Positions 25,580 through 33,755 of a DNA stretch of 64,000 bases are shown one piece after another (position 1 is the stretch's first letter; every line of letters begins with the position of its first letter). The DNA is from Pseudomonadota bacterium (GTDB lineage: Bacteria > Pseudomonadota > Gammaproteobacteria > Steroidobacterales > Woeseiaceae). Position numbers and translations under genes: made by a program. The notes under the pieces were generated by a model. The model searched no databases. It had not been told where the DNA came from and saw only the letters and a list, made by a program, of their open reading frames with translations. The stretch spans positions 16,674-80,673 of the forward strand of contig JACZWL010000008.1 in the NCBI GenBank assembly GCA_022572185.1, in the 5' to 3' direction.

Positions 25580-26871
25580 TTGCGCTTTTCGATCGCCACG
25601 TAATCCCGCTGAACCGGACCCCTGTAGAGCTGCCTCGGTCTGCTGATGCGTCGATTGGATTCCGTAATCATCTCGCGCCAGTGCGCTACCCAACCCACGG
25701 TCCTGCCGATAGCGAACATAACGGTGAACATCGAGGTCGGAATGCCTAAAGCCCGATAGATAATGCCGGAATAGAAGTCGACGTTGGGGTAGAGGTTCTT
25801 CTCGATGAAGTAATCGTCCTTCAGCGCCACCTCTTCCAGTGCCAGCGCCAGATCGAACAACGGCGCGTCCTTGCGGCCCATTTGCTTCAAGACCTTGTGG
25901 CACATCTCCCTGATAATCGTGGCTCTCGGATCGAAATTCTTGTAGACGCGATGACCGAAGCCCATCAGTCTGAACGGGTCGTCCCTGTCTTTTGCCTTGG
26001 CGACGAACTTCGGGATGTTTTTCGCGTCACCGATTTCGCGAAGCATGCGTAGCACGGCCTCGTTCGCCCCGCCGTGGGCCGGTCCCCACAGGGCGGATAT
26101 TCCAGCCGCGATTGCCGAGTACGGATTGGTACCGGAACTACCGGCCATCCTCACGGTCGAGGTCGAGCAGTTCTGCTCATGGTCGGCGTGTAATATGAAA
26201 AGCAGGTCCAGCGCTTCCGCCGCCACCGAGTTGATCTCGTATGGTTCGGCCGGCACGGCGAAGAGCATTTGCAGCAGGTTCTCCGTGTAACCCAGGTCGT
26301 TACGCGGATAGATAAACGGTTGCCCCGCATTGAGTTTGTGTGCCGCGGCTGCGATCGTTGGTAGCTTGGCGAGGATGCGGTGCGCAAAAATATCGCGTTG
26401 CTCCGCGTTGTCGATGTCCATCGTGTCGTGATAATAAGCGGACATCGAGCCGACGACGGCAGACAGCATGGCCATCGGATGGGCATCGTAGCGGAATCCC
26501 GTGAAGAAACGCAGCATGCCCTCGTTGAGCATCGTGTGCGTGCGGACGGTTGTATCGAACTTCTCCAACTCGCTTGGCGTGGGCAGCTCTCCATGCAACA
26601 GCAGATAAGCCACTTCCAGGAAGCTCGAGTACTTCGCGAGCTGCTCAACCGGATAGCCACGATACAGCAAGATACCCTCGTCGCCATCGATGAAGGTGAT
26701 GGTGCTTTCACAGCTTCCGGTAGCCATAAAACCGGGGTCGTAGGTGAATACACGCTGGTCCCGATAAAGGCGACCGATTTCCAAAACATCCGGTCCAAGT
26801 GTTCCGCTGCGGACCGGTAATTCGATCTCGGATCCGTCCGGGCTGGTCAGTTTATATGCCTCTTTGCTCAT
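25576..26871 (-). CDS. gltA: Citrate synthase
   Basis: Condenses acetyl-CoA and oxaloacetate to citrate, first step of the TCA cycle. 431 residues, the hexameric gram-negative type with the N-terminal domain ([20 protein letters not shown]). Catalytic residues are visible: His in [11 protein letters not shown], His in [14 protein letters not shown] and Asp in [12 protein letters not shown] at 26871 directly after TAAGA-rich sequence. It stands alone with a roughly 230-nt leader, and ppc in the same window supplies the same pathway. Confidence 0.97.
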   Translation of the reverse strand: MSKEAYKLTSPDGSEIELPVRSGTLGPDVLEIGRLYRDQRVFTYDPGFMATGSCESTITFIDGDEGILLYRGYPVEQLAKYSSFLEVAYLLLHGELPTPSELEKFDTTVRTHTMLNEGMLRFFTGFRYDAHPMAMLSAVVGSMSAYYHDTMDIDNAEQRDIFAHRILAKLPTIAAAAHKLNAGQPFIYPRNDLGYTENLLQMLFAVPAEPYEINSVAAEALDLLFILHADHEQNCSTSTVRMAGSSGTNPYSAIAAGISALWGPAHGGANEAVLRMLREIGDAKNIPKFVAKAKDRDDPFRLMGFGHRVYKNFDPRATIIREMCHKVLKQMGRKDAPLFDLALALEEVALKDDYFIEKNLYPNVDFYSGIIYRALGIPTSMFTVMFAIGRTVGWVAHWREMITESNRRISRPRQLYRGPVQRDYVAIEKRK

Positions 26872-27077
26872 TCTTACCTCTGTCCGAATCGGCCGGACAT
26901 TGTGCTCCCCCCGCCGGCCACTCTCGGGCCTGCGCCCTGCGATAGCAGGCGATCAGTCGTCATTCTCTTCTGAAGGCGGCATGCACGGGAGCAAACCGCC
27001 AACACGCTATGGTGCCGGAAGCTCAAATACCGGGCAACTTGGGGATGATACGTATGTGGGTCTTTGGCTTCTGATGA

Positions 27078-27109
27078 CTAGTACTCCGTCAATATTGATG
27101 GAGTACTAG
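27078..27109. repeat. R3 palindrome containing the rpmE stop codon
   Basis: A 32-bp palindrome with 16-bp arms (CTAGTACTCCGTCAAT and ATTGATGGAGTACTAG, one mismatch). The last bases are the stop codon of rpmE on the minus strand. A related hairpin is at 58703-58735. It is probably a repeat captured as the rpmE 3' end and may serve as terminator. Confidence 0.8.
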
Positions 27110-27309
27110 CTCAGGCCGTACTTGCGACGGAATTTGTCGACCCGGCCACCCGTATCAATGATTTTCTGCTTGCCCGTGTAGAACGGATGACATGCCGAAC
27201 AGACCTCGATAGTCAGATCCTGACCCAGGGTAGACCGGGTCGTGAATTCGTTGCCGCAACTACAGGTCACTTTGATATCGTTGTAGTCGGGATGAATATC
27301 GGCTTTCAT
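27106..27309 (-). CDS. rpmE: 50S ribosomal protein L31
   Basis: Ribosomal large-subunit protein, 67 residues from ATG 27309; MKADIHPDY is the standard L31 N-terminus. It is the zinc-binding type: CSCGNEF and [10 protein letters not shown] carry the four-cysteine/histidine set (the C-minus paralogue lacks them). The frame is open upstream, but that part has no similarity. Its stop lies inside an R3 palindrome. Confidence 0.96.
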   Translation of the reverse strand: MKADIHPDYNDIKVTCSCGNEFTTRSTLGQDLTIEVCSACHPFYTGKQKIIDTGGRVDKFRRKYGLS

Positions 27310-27659
27310 TGAGAGTCTCCGGTGTCCAGAGTCGGTGTCAGCGGCGGCGTAGGATATCGGGAAGCCTGTCCTGCCGCAAGCCCTCTGTTTACAGCCATTT
27401 CTTATCCACAAAAGCTGTGGATAACTCTGTGGAAGAAAATTGAGTGAGTGCGCTAAGTGCGGGTTTTTAAAGCAACGTTATTAAAATGTCTATTTTATCG
27501 CCAATTTAACAAACTCTTTTATTTCAATGATTTATAGGGGTTTTGGACAGTCAGGCTGAATTATCGGCCTTATCACACGGAAAAAATAGGTATCCCTGAA
27601 GTACTGTGCATAAAGGGCAGCCGCGCCAGAGCACCTGAGGCAGGCTGATCGGCGCAAAA
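27310..27659. other. AT-rich spacer between hemW and rpmE
   Basis: No gene. It holds two inverted perfect DnaA-box sequences (27402-27424) and then a very AT-rich stretch (about 27460-27545) rich in TTTTAT and TTAAA runs. It must contain the rpmE promoter on the minus strand, since rpmE starts at 27309. Confidence 0.6.
27402..27424. promoter_or_regulatory. Pair of inverted consensus DnaA boxes
   Basis: TTATCCACA (27402-27410) and TGTGGATAA (27416-27424) are both exact matches to the E. coli-type DnaA box, facing each other with 5 bp between. They lie about 93-115 bp upstream of rpmE next to AT-rich DNA. Binding is inferred from sequence only. Confidence 0.6.
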
Positions 27660-28817
27660 TCACGGCAGGAAGATCGCGGTCAAGTCGTTGAGAAAGCGTA
27701 AACCGAGTGCCGTCGGCCGCCAACCGGGCCCATCGAAGGACTCAATCAGGCCCTTGGCCTCTGCCACTGCCAGACGCTCTTCCAGGGTATCGACAGATAG
27801 CCCCGTTCGGGCGTTGTAGTCCGACGCCAGGAAGCCCTCCGGCAGGCGCATGGTATTCAGCATGAATTCGAAGCCGATATCGGCGCCGGAGACCCCATGT
27901 TCCCTGGTCTCAATGGACTGTGATTCCGCCTGCTCAATGAAGCTTAGCGGATGCCTCGGTTTTTCATACCGCAGGATTTCGCCCCCGCAGTCGGTAACCT
28001 TGCCATGTGCCCCGGCACCGGCGCCGAGATAGTCGCCGAATGTCCAGTAGTTCAGATTGTGCCGACAACGCCGGCCTGGCCTGGCGAAAGCAGATATTTC
28101 ATATTGCTCATAGCCGCTTTCGGCCAGCAAGGCGTGGCATTGTTGCTGCATGACAAAGCTTTCCTCCTCGCCGGGAAGGCCGGGCGGTGGGTTGTTGTGA
28201 AATACCGTGTTCGGTTCCAGCGTCAGCTGGTAATAGGAGATATGCGCCGGCCCGAGCGCGATTGCCTGTTCGACATCCCGAACCGCCATTTCAAGGTCCT
28301 GGCCTGGCAGTGCGAACATGATGTCCAGATTAATGCTGTCGAAGCCGGCTCTCGAAGCATCTGCATAGGCAGAATAGATTTCGTCGGGGCCGTGAATTCG
28401 GCCGAGCCTTCTTAGCGACTCCGCGTTGAAACTCTGGGCACCCAATGAAAGCCGGCTGACACCTGCGGTGCAGTAGTCGCGAAGATCGCCGTGCTCCACA
28501 GTGCCCGGATTCGCCTCCATGCTTATTTCAATGTCCGGCTGCAAGCTGAATTCCGCCGCAATGACATCGATGAGCTGTCCGATTTCGGCACCGTTGAAAA
28601 AGCTCGGTGTGCCACCACCGATGAACACGCTCACCAGCGACCGGTTCTCCGTGCGTCGGGCTTCCTGTTTGAGATCGGTCTCCACCGCCCTGAGATACCG
28701 TTCCCTTGGTGGCGCATCTCCGGCCCTGTGTGAATTGAAGTCACAGTAAGGACATTTGCTGACGCACCACGGCAGGTGAACATAAAGAGACAGGGGAGGT
28801 TCGATGCTTGCGCTCAT
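27660..28817 (-). CDS. hemW: Radical SAM heme chaperone HemW
   Basis: HemN-like radical SAM protein that in characterised members binds haem and delivers it to membrane targets, rather than oxidising coproporphyrinogen. 385 residues from ATG 28817. The [4Fe-4S] motif is WCVSKCPYCDF (CX3CX2C, residues about 15-25); GGGTPSFF and EANPGT follow, and the C-terminal winged HemN domain ends at LTAIFLP. An extra 139 codons upstream overlap rdgB and have no similarity. It lies 16 nt after the rdgB stop in a rph-rdgB-hemW operon. Confidence 0.94.
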   Translation of the reverse strand: MSASIEPPLSLYVHLPWCVSKCPYCDFNSHRAGDAPPRERYLRAVETDLKQEARRTENRSLVSVFIGGGTPSFFNGAEIGQLIDVIAAEFSLQPDIEISMEANPGTVEHGDLRDYCTAGVSRLSLGAQSFNAESLRRLGRIHGPDEIYSAYADASRAGFDSINLDIMFALPGQDLEMAVRDVEQAIALGPAHISYYQLTLEPNTVFHNNPPPGLPGEEESFVMQQQCHALLAESGYEQYEISAFARPGRRCRHNLNYWTFGDYLGAGAGAHGKVTDCGGEILRYEKPRHPLSFIEQAESQSIETREHGVSGADIGFEFMLNTMRLPEGFLASDYNARTGLSVDTLEERLAVAEAKGLIESFDGPGWRPTALGLRFLNDLTAIFLP

Positions 28818-28833
28818 GTCAGGGGGCTGCTCG

Positions 28834-29436
28834 TCAGCGCTTGAGCACGCTATGCAACTGCTCGCCAAGTTGCTGAAAGGCCTTGCCTCGATGACTCTGA
28901 CGGTTCTTTTCCTCGTCGGACATCTCGGCAGCACTTCTGCCAAGATTTGGGTCGAAAAAAACCGGGTCATAGCCAAATCCGCCCCGCCCTCGACGCTCGG
29001 CAAGGATTCGGCCGCACCATCGTCCTTCCGCGACCAGCGGTCTGACTGAGTCGTCCGGACTGACCCAGACCGCGGCACAATGAAAGTGAGCGCCCCGCTC
29101 CTCCCGTGGAACGTCCCGCAGCTCCGCCAGCAGCTTGTCAATGTTGTCGTCATCGCTCGCGCCTGTTCCGGCGTACCTGGCGGAATTGATGCCCGGACGT
29201 CCATCCAGCGCATCGACGACCAGTCCGGAGTCATCGGCTATCGCCGGCAGGCCCGACTCGGCCGCGGCATGGCGCGCCTTGATCATTGCATTGTCAGCGA
29301 AGGTCGCACCGGTTTCGGCAACAGAAGCAATGCCGAGTTTACTCTGTGGAATTATTTCGCAATCGAGATCACTGAGAATTGTGCCGATCTCGCGTAGTTT
29401 CCCCTTGTTGCCACTGGCGATAACGACCTTCTTCAT
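28834..29436 (-). CDS. rdgB: dITP/XTP pyrophosphatase (house-cleaning NTPase)
   Basis: Removes non-canonical purine nucleotides (dITP, XTP) before they enter DNA or RNA. 200 residues from ATG 29436; IASGNKGKLREI is the substrate-binding N-terminus, ADDSGLVVDAL holds catalytic Asp, and GYDPVFFDPN and SHRGKAFQQL are family blocks. The frame is open to 29484 and a GTG at 29448 is another possible start; neither has an obvious ribosome-binding site. The extended frame overlaps the end of rph by 4 nt, consistent with coupling. Confidence 0.94.
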   Translation of the reverse strand: MKKVVIASGNKGKLREIGTILSDLDCEIIPQSKLGIASVAETGATFADNAMIKARHAAAESGLPAIADDSGLVVDALDGRPGINSARYAGTGASDDDNIDKLLAELRDVPREERGAHFHCAAVWVSPDDSVRPLVAEGRWCGRILAERRGRGGFGYDPVFFDPNLGRSAAEMSDEEKNRQSHRGKAFQQLGEQLHSVLKR

Positions 29437-29480
29437 TGCATCGTTCACGGGGACGGTAAATCGCCACTTCACGCTTGCAC

Positions 29481-30200
29481 TCAAGCCTTTGCGATGGCTA
29501 CGTTTTGCGCCTCTATTATTTCACTGACACCGGCGCTCGCCAGCTCGAGGAGCGTATCTAATTCCTCGCGAGTGAACGCGTGACCTTCCGCTGTACCCTG
29601 AACCTCGACGAAGCGGCCCGCTTCATTCATCACGACGTTCATGTCCGTTTCGGCCTGCGAATCTTCCTCGTAATCAAGATCAAGCACTGGAACACCTCTA
29701 TATATGCCGACTGAAACGGCAGCAATCTGACCGTGGACAGGATTCGTCTTCAGTTGCCGGTCTTTGCAAAGTTTCTGCATCGCTATCAGAAGTGCGACAT
29801 AGGCGCCACTGATCGCCGCCGTTCGGGTTCCCCCATCTGCCTGCAACACATCACAATCGAGCGTGACAGTTCGTTCGCCGAGCGCGTCGAGGTCGGTCGC
29901 TGCCCTCAAAGAGCGTCCGATCAAGCGCTGGATTTCCAACGTTCGGCCGCCCTGCTTTCCTCGCGCTGCCTCACGAGCCGATCGCGAGTGGGTTGATCTC
30001 GGCAACATGCCGTACTCGCCAGTCACCCATCCGTGACCTGCTCCGCGCATCCATGGCGGCACGCGGCTCTCGACGCTTGCCGTGCACAGGACGCGTGTGT
30101 CGCCAAACTCCGCCAGCACGCTTCCCTCAGCGTGTTTGGTGAAATTGGGCGTGAAAATCACCGGTCTCATCTGCTCCGGTTCGCGGCCGCTTGGACGCAT
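29481..30200 (-). CDS. rph: Ribonuclease PH
   Basis: Phosphorolytic 3' exonuclease that trims tRNA precursors. 239 residues, full length. [61 protein letters not shown] and [18 protein letters not shown] are characteristic blocks, and the C-terminal region is intact (unlike the frameshifted allele of some E. coli K-12 strains). Start ATG at 30200. First of rph-rdgB-hemW, 64 nt after the phosphatase gene. Confidence 0.96.
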   Translation of the reverse strand: MRPSGREPEQMRPVIFTPNFTKHAEGSVLAEFGDTRVLCTASVESRVPPWMRGAGHGWVTGEYGMLPRSTHSRSAREAARGKQGGRTLEIQRLIGRSLRAATDLDALGERTVTLDCDVLQADGGTRTAAISGAYVALLIAMQKLCKDRQLKTNPVHGQIAAVSVGIYRGVPVLDLDYEEDSQAETDMNVVMNEAGRFVEVQGTAEGHAFTREELDTLLELASAGVSEIIEAQNVAIAKA

Positions 30201-30264
30201 TGCTGTCTCCTGTTTTTCCTGGCTGTTCCGGCCTGCGATTTGTCGCGCACTTCAATCGGCGCGG

Positions 30265-31011
30265 TCACTCCCCCAGCCACCGCAACGCAGTGCCGGTTGT
30301 GTTGTCGCTGTACGGTGCGTTCACATGCAGCGCCCTGACGCTTAGCGCTTTCAGGTTTTCGGCCAGGCTATCAGACGTGCGCGTTGCCATCTCGGCCATC
30401 TCCTCGTCGCTTACGCCGGACCAAAGACCGTCGCTGCAGGCGAGCAGCACATCGCCGGGCGAAAGTGCCCGCTTCGCCGTAATGCTCATATCCGGCACGG
30501 CCGCATCACCGCCTATGCAACATTCGACGAAGTTTCGCATGGGATGGTCCAGCGCTTCCTCCTCTGTAATCGCGCCTTCCTGTATCAATACTTCAACGTG
30601 ACTGTGATCCCGTGACCTCGAAATGACTTCGCCGCTGCGCATCTGATAGATCCGGCTATCACCGACATGTCCCCAGTATGAGCCACATTCCTGAATCAGG
30701 CAGATCGCGCAGGTCGCTCTCGGGCGAGCATCAACCGTCAGGTCGGCGCCCAGCTTCACCACCTCGTCATGTGCGCGGGCGAGCGCTGTGTAAAGAAAAC
30801 CCTGCGGGTCGAACACCGGCAGCGTTACCGCCATGAACATGTCCTGGATGATGTTGAGACCGGTCTCGGCGGCGAGCGCGCCATCCGCGTGCCCTCCCAT
30901 GCCGTCGAATACCAGCATGAGCGCCGCGTCCTCGGCGACAACGATCGCAGCGCGGTCCTGGTTGTCGCTGCGGTCTCCGAGCGCAGAAACTTTGGCGTAT
31001 TCGATTCGCAT
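30265..31011 (-). CDS. PP2C-family serine/threonine phosphatase
   Basis: Metal-dependent protein phosphatase, 248 residues, soluble. The PP2C motifs appear in order: GDRSDNQDRA (I), VFDGMGGHADG (II), WGHVGDSRIYQMR (VIII-like), HPMRN, ACSDGLWSGV and SDNTTGTAL. No kinase or FHA gene is next to it. It heads the rph-rdgB-hemW group and is divergent from yicC, an arrangement seen in other gammaproteobacteria. Targets are unknown. Confidence 0.9.
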   Translation of the reverse strand: MRIEYAKVSALGDRSDNQDRAAIVVAEDAALMLVFDGMGGHADGALAAETGLNIIQDMFMAVTLPVFDPQGFLYTALARAHDEVVKLGADLTVDARPRATCAICLIQECGSYWGHVGDSRIYQMRSGEVISRSRDHSHVEVLIQEGAITEEEALDHPMRNFVECCIGGDAAVPDMSITAKRALSPGDVLLACSDGLWSGVSDEEMAEMATRTSDSLAENLKALSVRALHVNAPYSDNTTGTALRWLGE

Positions 31012-31183
31012 GGTGGGATTTACTGCTTTTTCTTGCTTAGGCTGGCAGCACCGGGCTAACGCAGCTTAGAATAATTGATTCCTCAAGCGAAGTGCGCGCT
31101 CGATTTCATGGTCGGATCAGTGTAAGTATGGCTCGCTTCCGGCTTCGAAGTCTGTGACAAGAGCAACAATAACGGAGTAATCG

Positions 31184-32050
31184 ATGTTACACAGTATGAC
31201 AGGGTTTGCGCGACAAGCCGCCGAGTCTCCTGTCGGTACGCTGACCTGGGAACTCCGTACGGTGAACCATCGTTTTCTCGACGTTCAGTTTCGCCTGCCT
31301 GATGAACTGCGCCCGAAGGAAGCCGAGTTTCGGCAGCAGGTCGCCACCTGCTTGAAAAGAGGCAAAATCGAATGTTCGCTGCACTTTCACCACGCGATTT
31401 CCGCTGCTGCGGAGCTCAAACTCGATCATGAACTGGTACGGCAGATCAGGGCGAAGATCGAAGAGCTGACCGGTCTGTTGCCCGAAACCCAGGCGGTTGA
31501 CCCGATCGATGTTCTTCGGTGGCCCGGCGTCATTTCCGAAGCGGAAGTTGAAACCGAGTCACTGTTTGAAGAGGCAGGCCGGTTGCTTGACGAGGCCCTG
31601 GCCGCGCTCGGCAAGATGCGGGCAAGCGAAGGCAGGCGAATTGCCGAAATGCTCGAATCACGCTGCGCCGGCATAATGGCTGTCTCGGAGACTGTCAGGG
31701 CGCGCATGCCGGATGTTCTTGCTGCTGTCCGCACACGGCAGCAGGAGCGCATCGATAAACTGGACGTCGAGGCCGACCCTGCCCGCCTCGAGACCGAGCT
31801 GGCGCTGGTCGCACAAAAACTCGATATCGATGAAGAACTCGATCGCCTCGAGAGTCACATCAGCGAGATTCGCGACGTGATTACCAGCGACGAACCTGTC
31901 GGGCGACGGCTCGACTTCCTCGCGCAGGAACTGAACCGGGAGGCCAACACGCTGGGGTCGAAATCGGCAGACACCGAGACTACCAAGGCCGCTGTAGAGC
32001 TCAAGGTGTTGATCGAGCAGATGCGCGAACAGATTCAGAATGTCGAATAG
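31184..32050 (+). CDS. yicC: YicC family endoribonuclease
   Basis: YicC proteins are now recognised as endoribonucleases acting on RNA such as the small RNA RyhB in E. coli; they form ring-like assemblies. 288 residues, standard length. MLHSMTGFAR at the N-terminus, WELRTVNHRFLD, and the C-terminal REANTLGSKS and LKVLIEQMREQIQNVE are diagnostic. It overlaps gmk by 11 nt. Start ATG 31184 behind AACGGAG. Confidence 0.93.
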   Translation: MLHSMTGFARQAAESPVGTLTWELRTVNHRFLDVQFRLPDELRPKEAEFRQQVATCLKRGKIECSLHFHHAISAAAELKLDHELVRQIRAKIEELTGLLPETQAVDPIDVLRWPGVISEAEVETESLFEEAGRLLDEALAALGKMRASEGRRIAEMLESRCAGIMAVSETVRARMPDVLAAVRTRQQERIDKLDVEADPARLETELALVAQKLDIDEELDRLESHISEIRDVITSDEPVGRRLDFLAQELNREANTLGSKSADTETTKAAVELKVLIEQMREQIQNVE

Positions 32051-32657
32051 GGCCAGTCTGTTCGTTATTGCGGCTCCATCCGGTGCCGGCAAGACGACGC
32101 TCGTTAAAGAGCTGCTCGAAAGGAAACCTGGACTAAGGTTTTCAATTTCATATACGACGCGTAAGAAGCGGGTCACCGAAGTCGAAGCCAAAGACTACTT
32201 CTTCGTGCGAGAGGCTGAGTTTCAGAAGCTTCAAGCAAAAGGGGAGCTGCTTGAATCCGCGCGCGTATTCGACAATCACTACGGCACAAGCCGGTCACAG
32301 GTCGAACAACATCTTGGCAACGGCCATCACGTAATTCTTGAAATCGACTGGCAGGGCGCACAGCAGGTACGGCAATCAAAACCCGATTGCATTACGATTT
32401 TTGTCCTGCCGCCCTCGCGAGACGAACTGGAGCGGCGGCTCAGGGACAGGCGCACCGATAACGATGATGTTATCGAAAGGCGTCTCAACGATGCTCTCGG
32501 CGACATGTCGCATTGGAGCGAGTTTGACTATGTCATCATCAATGACGACCTGACGCTCGCCGTCACTGAACTCGAATCGGTACTGAATGGAGAGGGTGAA
32601 GCCAACCGGGTCGGCAACGAAAGCCTGCAGGCGCAGGTTGAAAAAATTATCAGCTGA
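32040..32657 (+). CDS. gmk: Guanylate kinase
   Basis: Phosphorylates GMP to GDP, essential for GTP and for ppGpp supply (spoT lies downstream). 205 residues. The P-loop is APSGAGKTTL (about 12-21), FSISYTTR and the GMP-binding YGTSRSQVEQHL follow, and ILEIDWQGAQQVRQ is the later motif. The start overlaps yicC, so translation is coupled. Order gmk-rpoZ-spoT is the standard gammaproteobacterial one. Confidence 0.97.
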   Translation: MSNRASLFVIAAPSGAGKTTLVKELLERKPGLRFSISYTTRKKRVTEVEAKDYFFVREAEFQKLQAKGELLESARVFDNHYGTSRSQVEQHLGNGHHVILEIDWQGAQQVRQSKPDCITIFVLPPSRDELERRLRDRRTDNDDVIERRLNDALGDMSHWSEFDYVIINDDLTLAVTELESVLNGEGEANRVGNESLQAQVEKIIS

Positions 32658-32913
32658 TCCCGTGCAAGATAACTCCGCTTCGCGGCGACTTCTTGTACAT
32701 GGAGGTACTTATTTCGCGCGCGCGTCCTGCCCCTTAGAAATGAATCCGGGCTGAAACCGCTCCCCATGCCGCTTAGGCATCGATGGTCTTTGCAGCGCGC
32801 CCGGCACCCGCGAAAAATCACACTAAGGCTTCCTTCTTTGGCCCTATTTCGACTACACTGGTGGGTCTGGGTTATCAAACGGCCTTCGCGGTCAACAATG
32901 GAGAAAATGCTAC
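32658..32913. other. Spacer between gmk and rpoZ
   Basis: 256 bp without a gene. It must hold the rpoZ-spoT promoter or a read-through leader; a purine-rich GGAGAAAA ribosome-binding site is at about 32900-32907. Nothing else stands out. Confidence 0.4.
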
Positions 32914-33195
32914 ATGGCCAGAATTACGGTCGAAGATTGTCTGGCAAACATCGACAATATTTTTGAGATGGTACTGGTCGCGGCCAAACGCGCCAGACGA
33001 CTGGCTCATGGTGCCGACGCCCTGGTCGAGCTTGAAAATGACAAGCCGACGGTAATTGCATTGCGTGAAATTGCTGCCGGACACATCACCTCGGCAATTC
33101 TCGAAGAAATTGATGAGCCGTCCACAGACGAATTCATGCAAGCAGAGGCCGCTGACGACATCATTCCGCTGCGTGGGATTTCAATCGGCAACTGA
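32914..33195 (+). CDS. rpoZ: RNA polymerase omega subunit
   Basis: Small RNA polymerase subunit that helps assemble beta-prime and forms part of the ppGpp site. 93 residues, typical. [24 protein letters not shown] and [14 protein letters not shown] are the conserved blocks; the C-terminus is acidic and variable. ATG at 32914 with GGAGAAAA 8-15 nt upstream. It precedes spoT, but here an 80-bp repeat array intervenes. Confidence 0.95.
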   Translation: MARITVEDCLANIDNIFEMVLVAAKRARRLAHGADALVELENDKPTVIALREIAAGHITSAILEEIDEPSTDEFMQAEAADDIIPLRGISIGN

Positions 33196-33390
33196 GACAT
33201 ACTTTCCACGACAATCACGGCGCCTGCCGTTTCGAAGCGCCAGTTGTCAAATACCTGGGTACTGAAGTTCCCACTACGCCGGGGTGAGGTGAAAATCCGA
33301 TGCATGGCATTGGCTCACCGAACGCCGCAGCCATGGAAGGCAAAGGCCGGAGTTGTTAGTGAGGCAGGATGCCGAACTTACAAAAAATTT
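33196..33390. other. Spacer before the 80-bp repeat array
   Basis: About 195 bp with no credible gene; a short frame from 33244 only becomes open because it enters the repeat array. Possible spoT promoter region. Confidence 0.4.
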
Positions 33391-33690
33391 GGATGCCCAG
33401 CGGGCACCTCCGCGAAGCGAAGCTCACGACCATGGACAACCGTGATCACAAATTCGCCGGGAGCGAATTTGGATGCCCAGCGGGCACCTCCGCGAAGCGA
33501 AGCTCACGACCATGGACAACCGTGATCACAAATTCGCCGGGAGCGAATTTGGATGCCCAGCGGGCACCTCCGCGAAACGAAGCTCACGACCATGGACAAC
33601 CGTGATCACAAATTCGCCGGGAGCGAATTTGGATGCCCAGCGGGCACCTCCGCGAAACGAAGGTCACGACCAGGGATGATCGTGATCAAT
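33391..33690. repeat. 80-bp tandem repeat array (3 full units and a diverged fourth)
   Basis: Units start at 33391, 33471, 33551 and 33631, each with GGATGCCCAGCGGGCACC. The first three units differ at only a single G/A position I could see; the fourth diverges after about 55 bp. Each unit contains AAATTCGC-CGGGA-GCGAATTT (8-bp stem) and GCCC-AGC-GGGC, CCATGG and GTGATCAC. As 80 is not a multiple of three and all three plus-strand frames stay open, overlapping short frames arise; these are not believed to be genes. The array ends about 65 bp before spoT. Confidence 0.9.
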
Positions 33691-33755
33691 CCGCCCCCGG
33701 CCGACAGAGTGCGCATCGGTTCGCAGATGGATTGCGCAACCGGGTATGATTAGTC

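Noticed and set aside
27310..27659. Chromosomal origin oriC at the DnaA boxes
   Set aside because: Only two boxes, and none of the usual neighbours (dnaA, dnaN, gidA, parAB, rpmH) are present. Kept as a regulatory-site finding only.
33391..33690. CRISPR array
   Set aside because: Units are 80 bp and contiguous with no unique spacers; there are no cas genes. This is a tandem repeat.
33369..33753. Short repetitive proteins encoded by the 80-bp array
   Set aside because: All three plus-strand frames are open simply because the unit has no stops in them; units do not keep one frame, and there is no ribosome-binding site or known domain.
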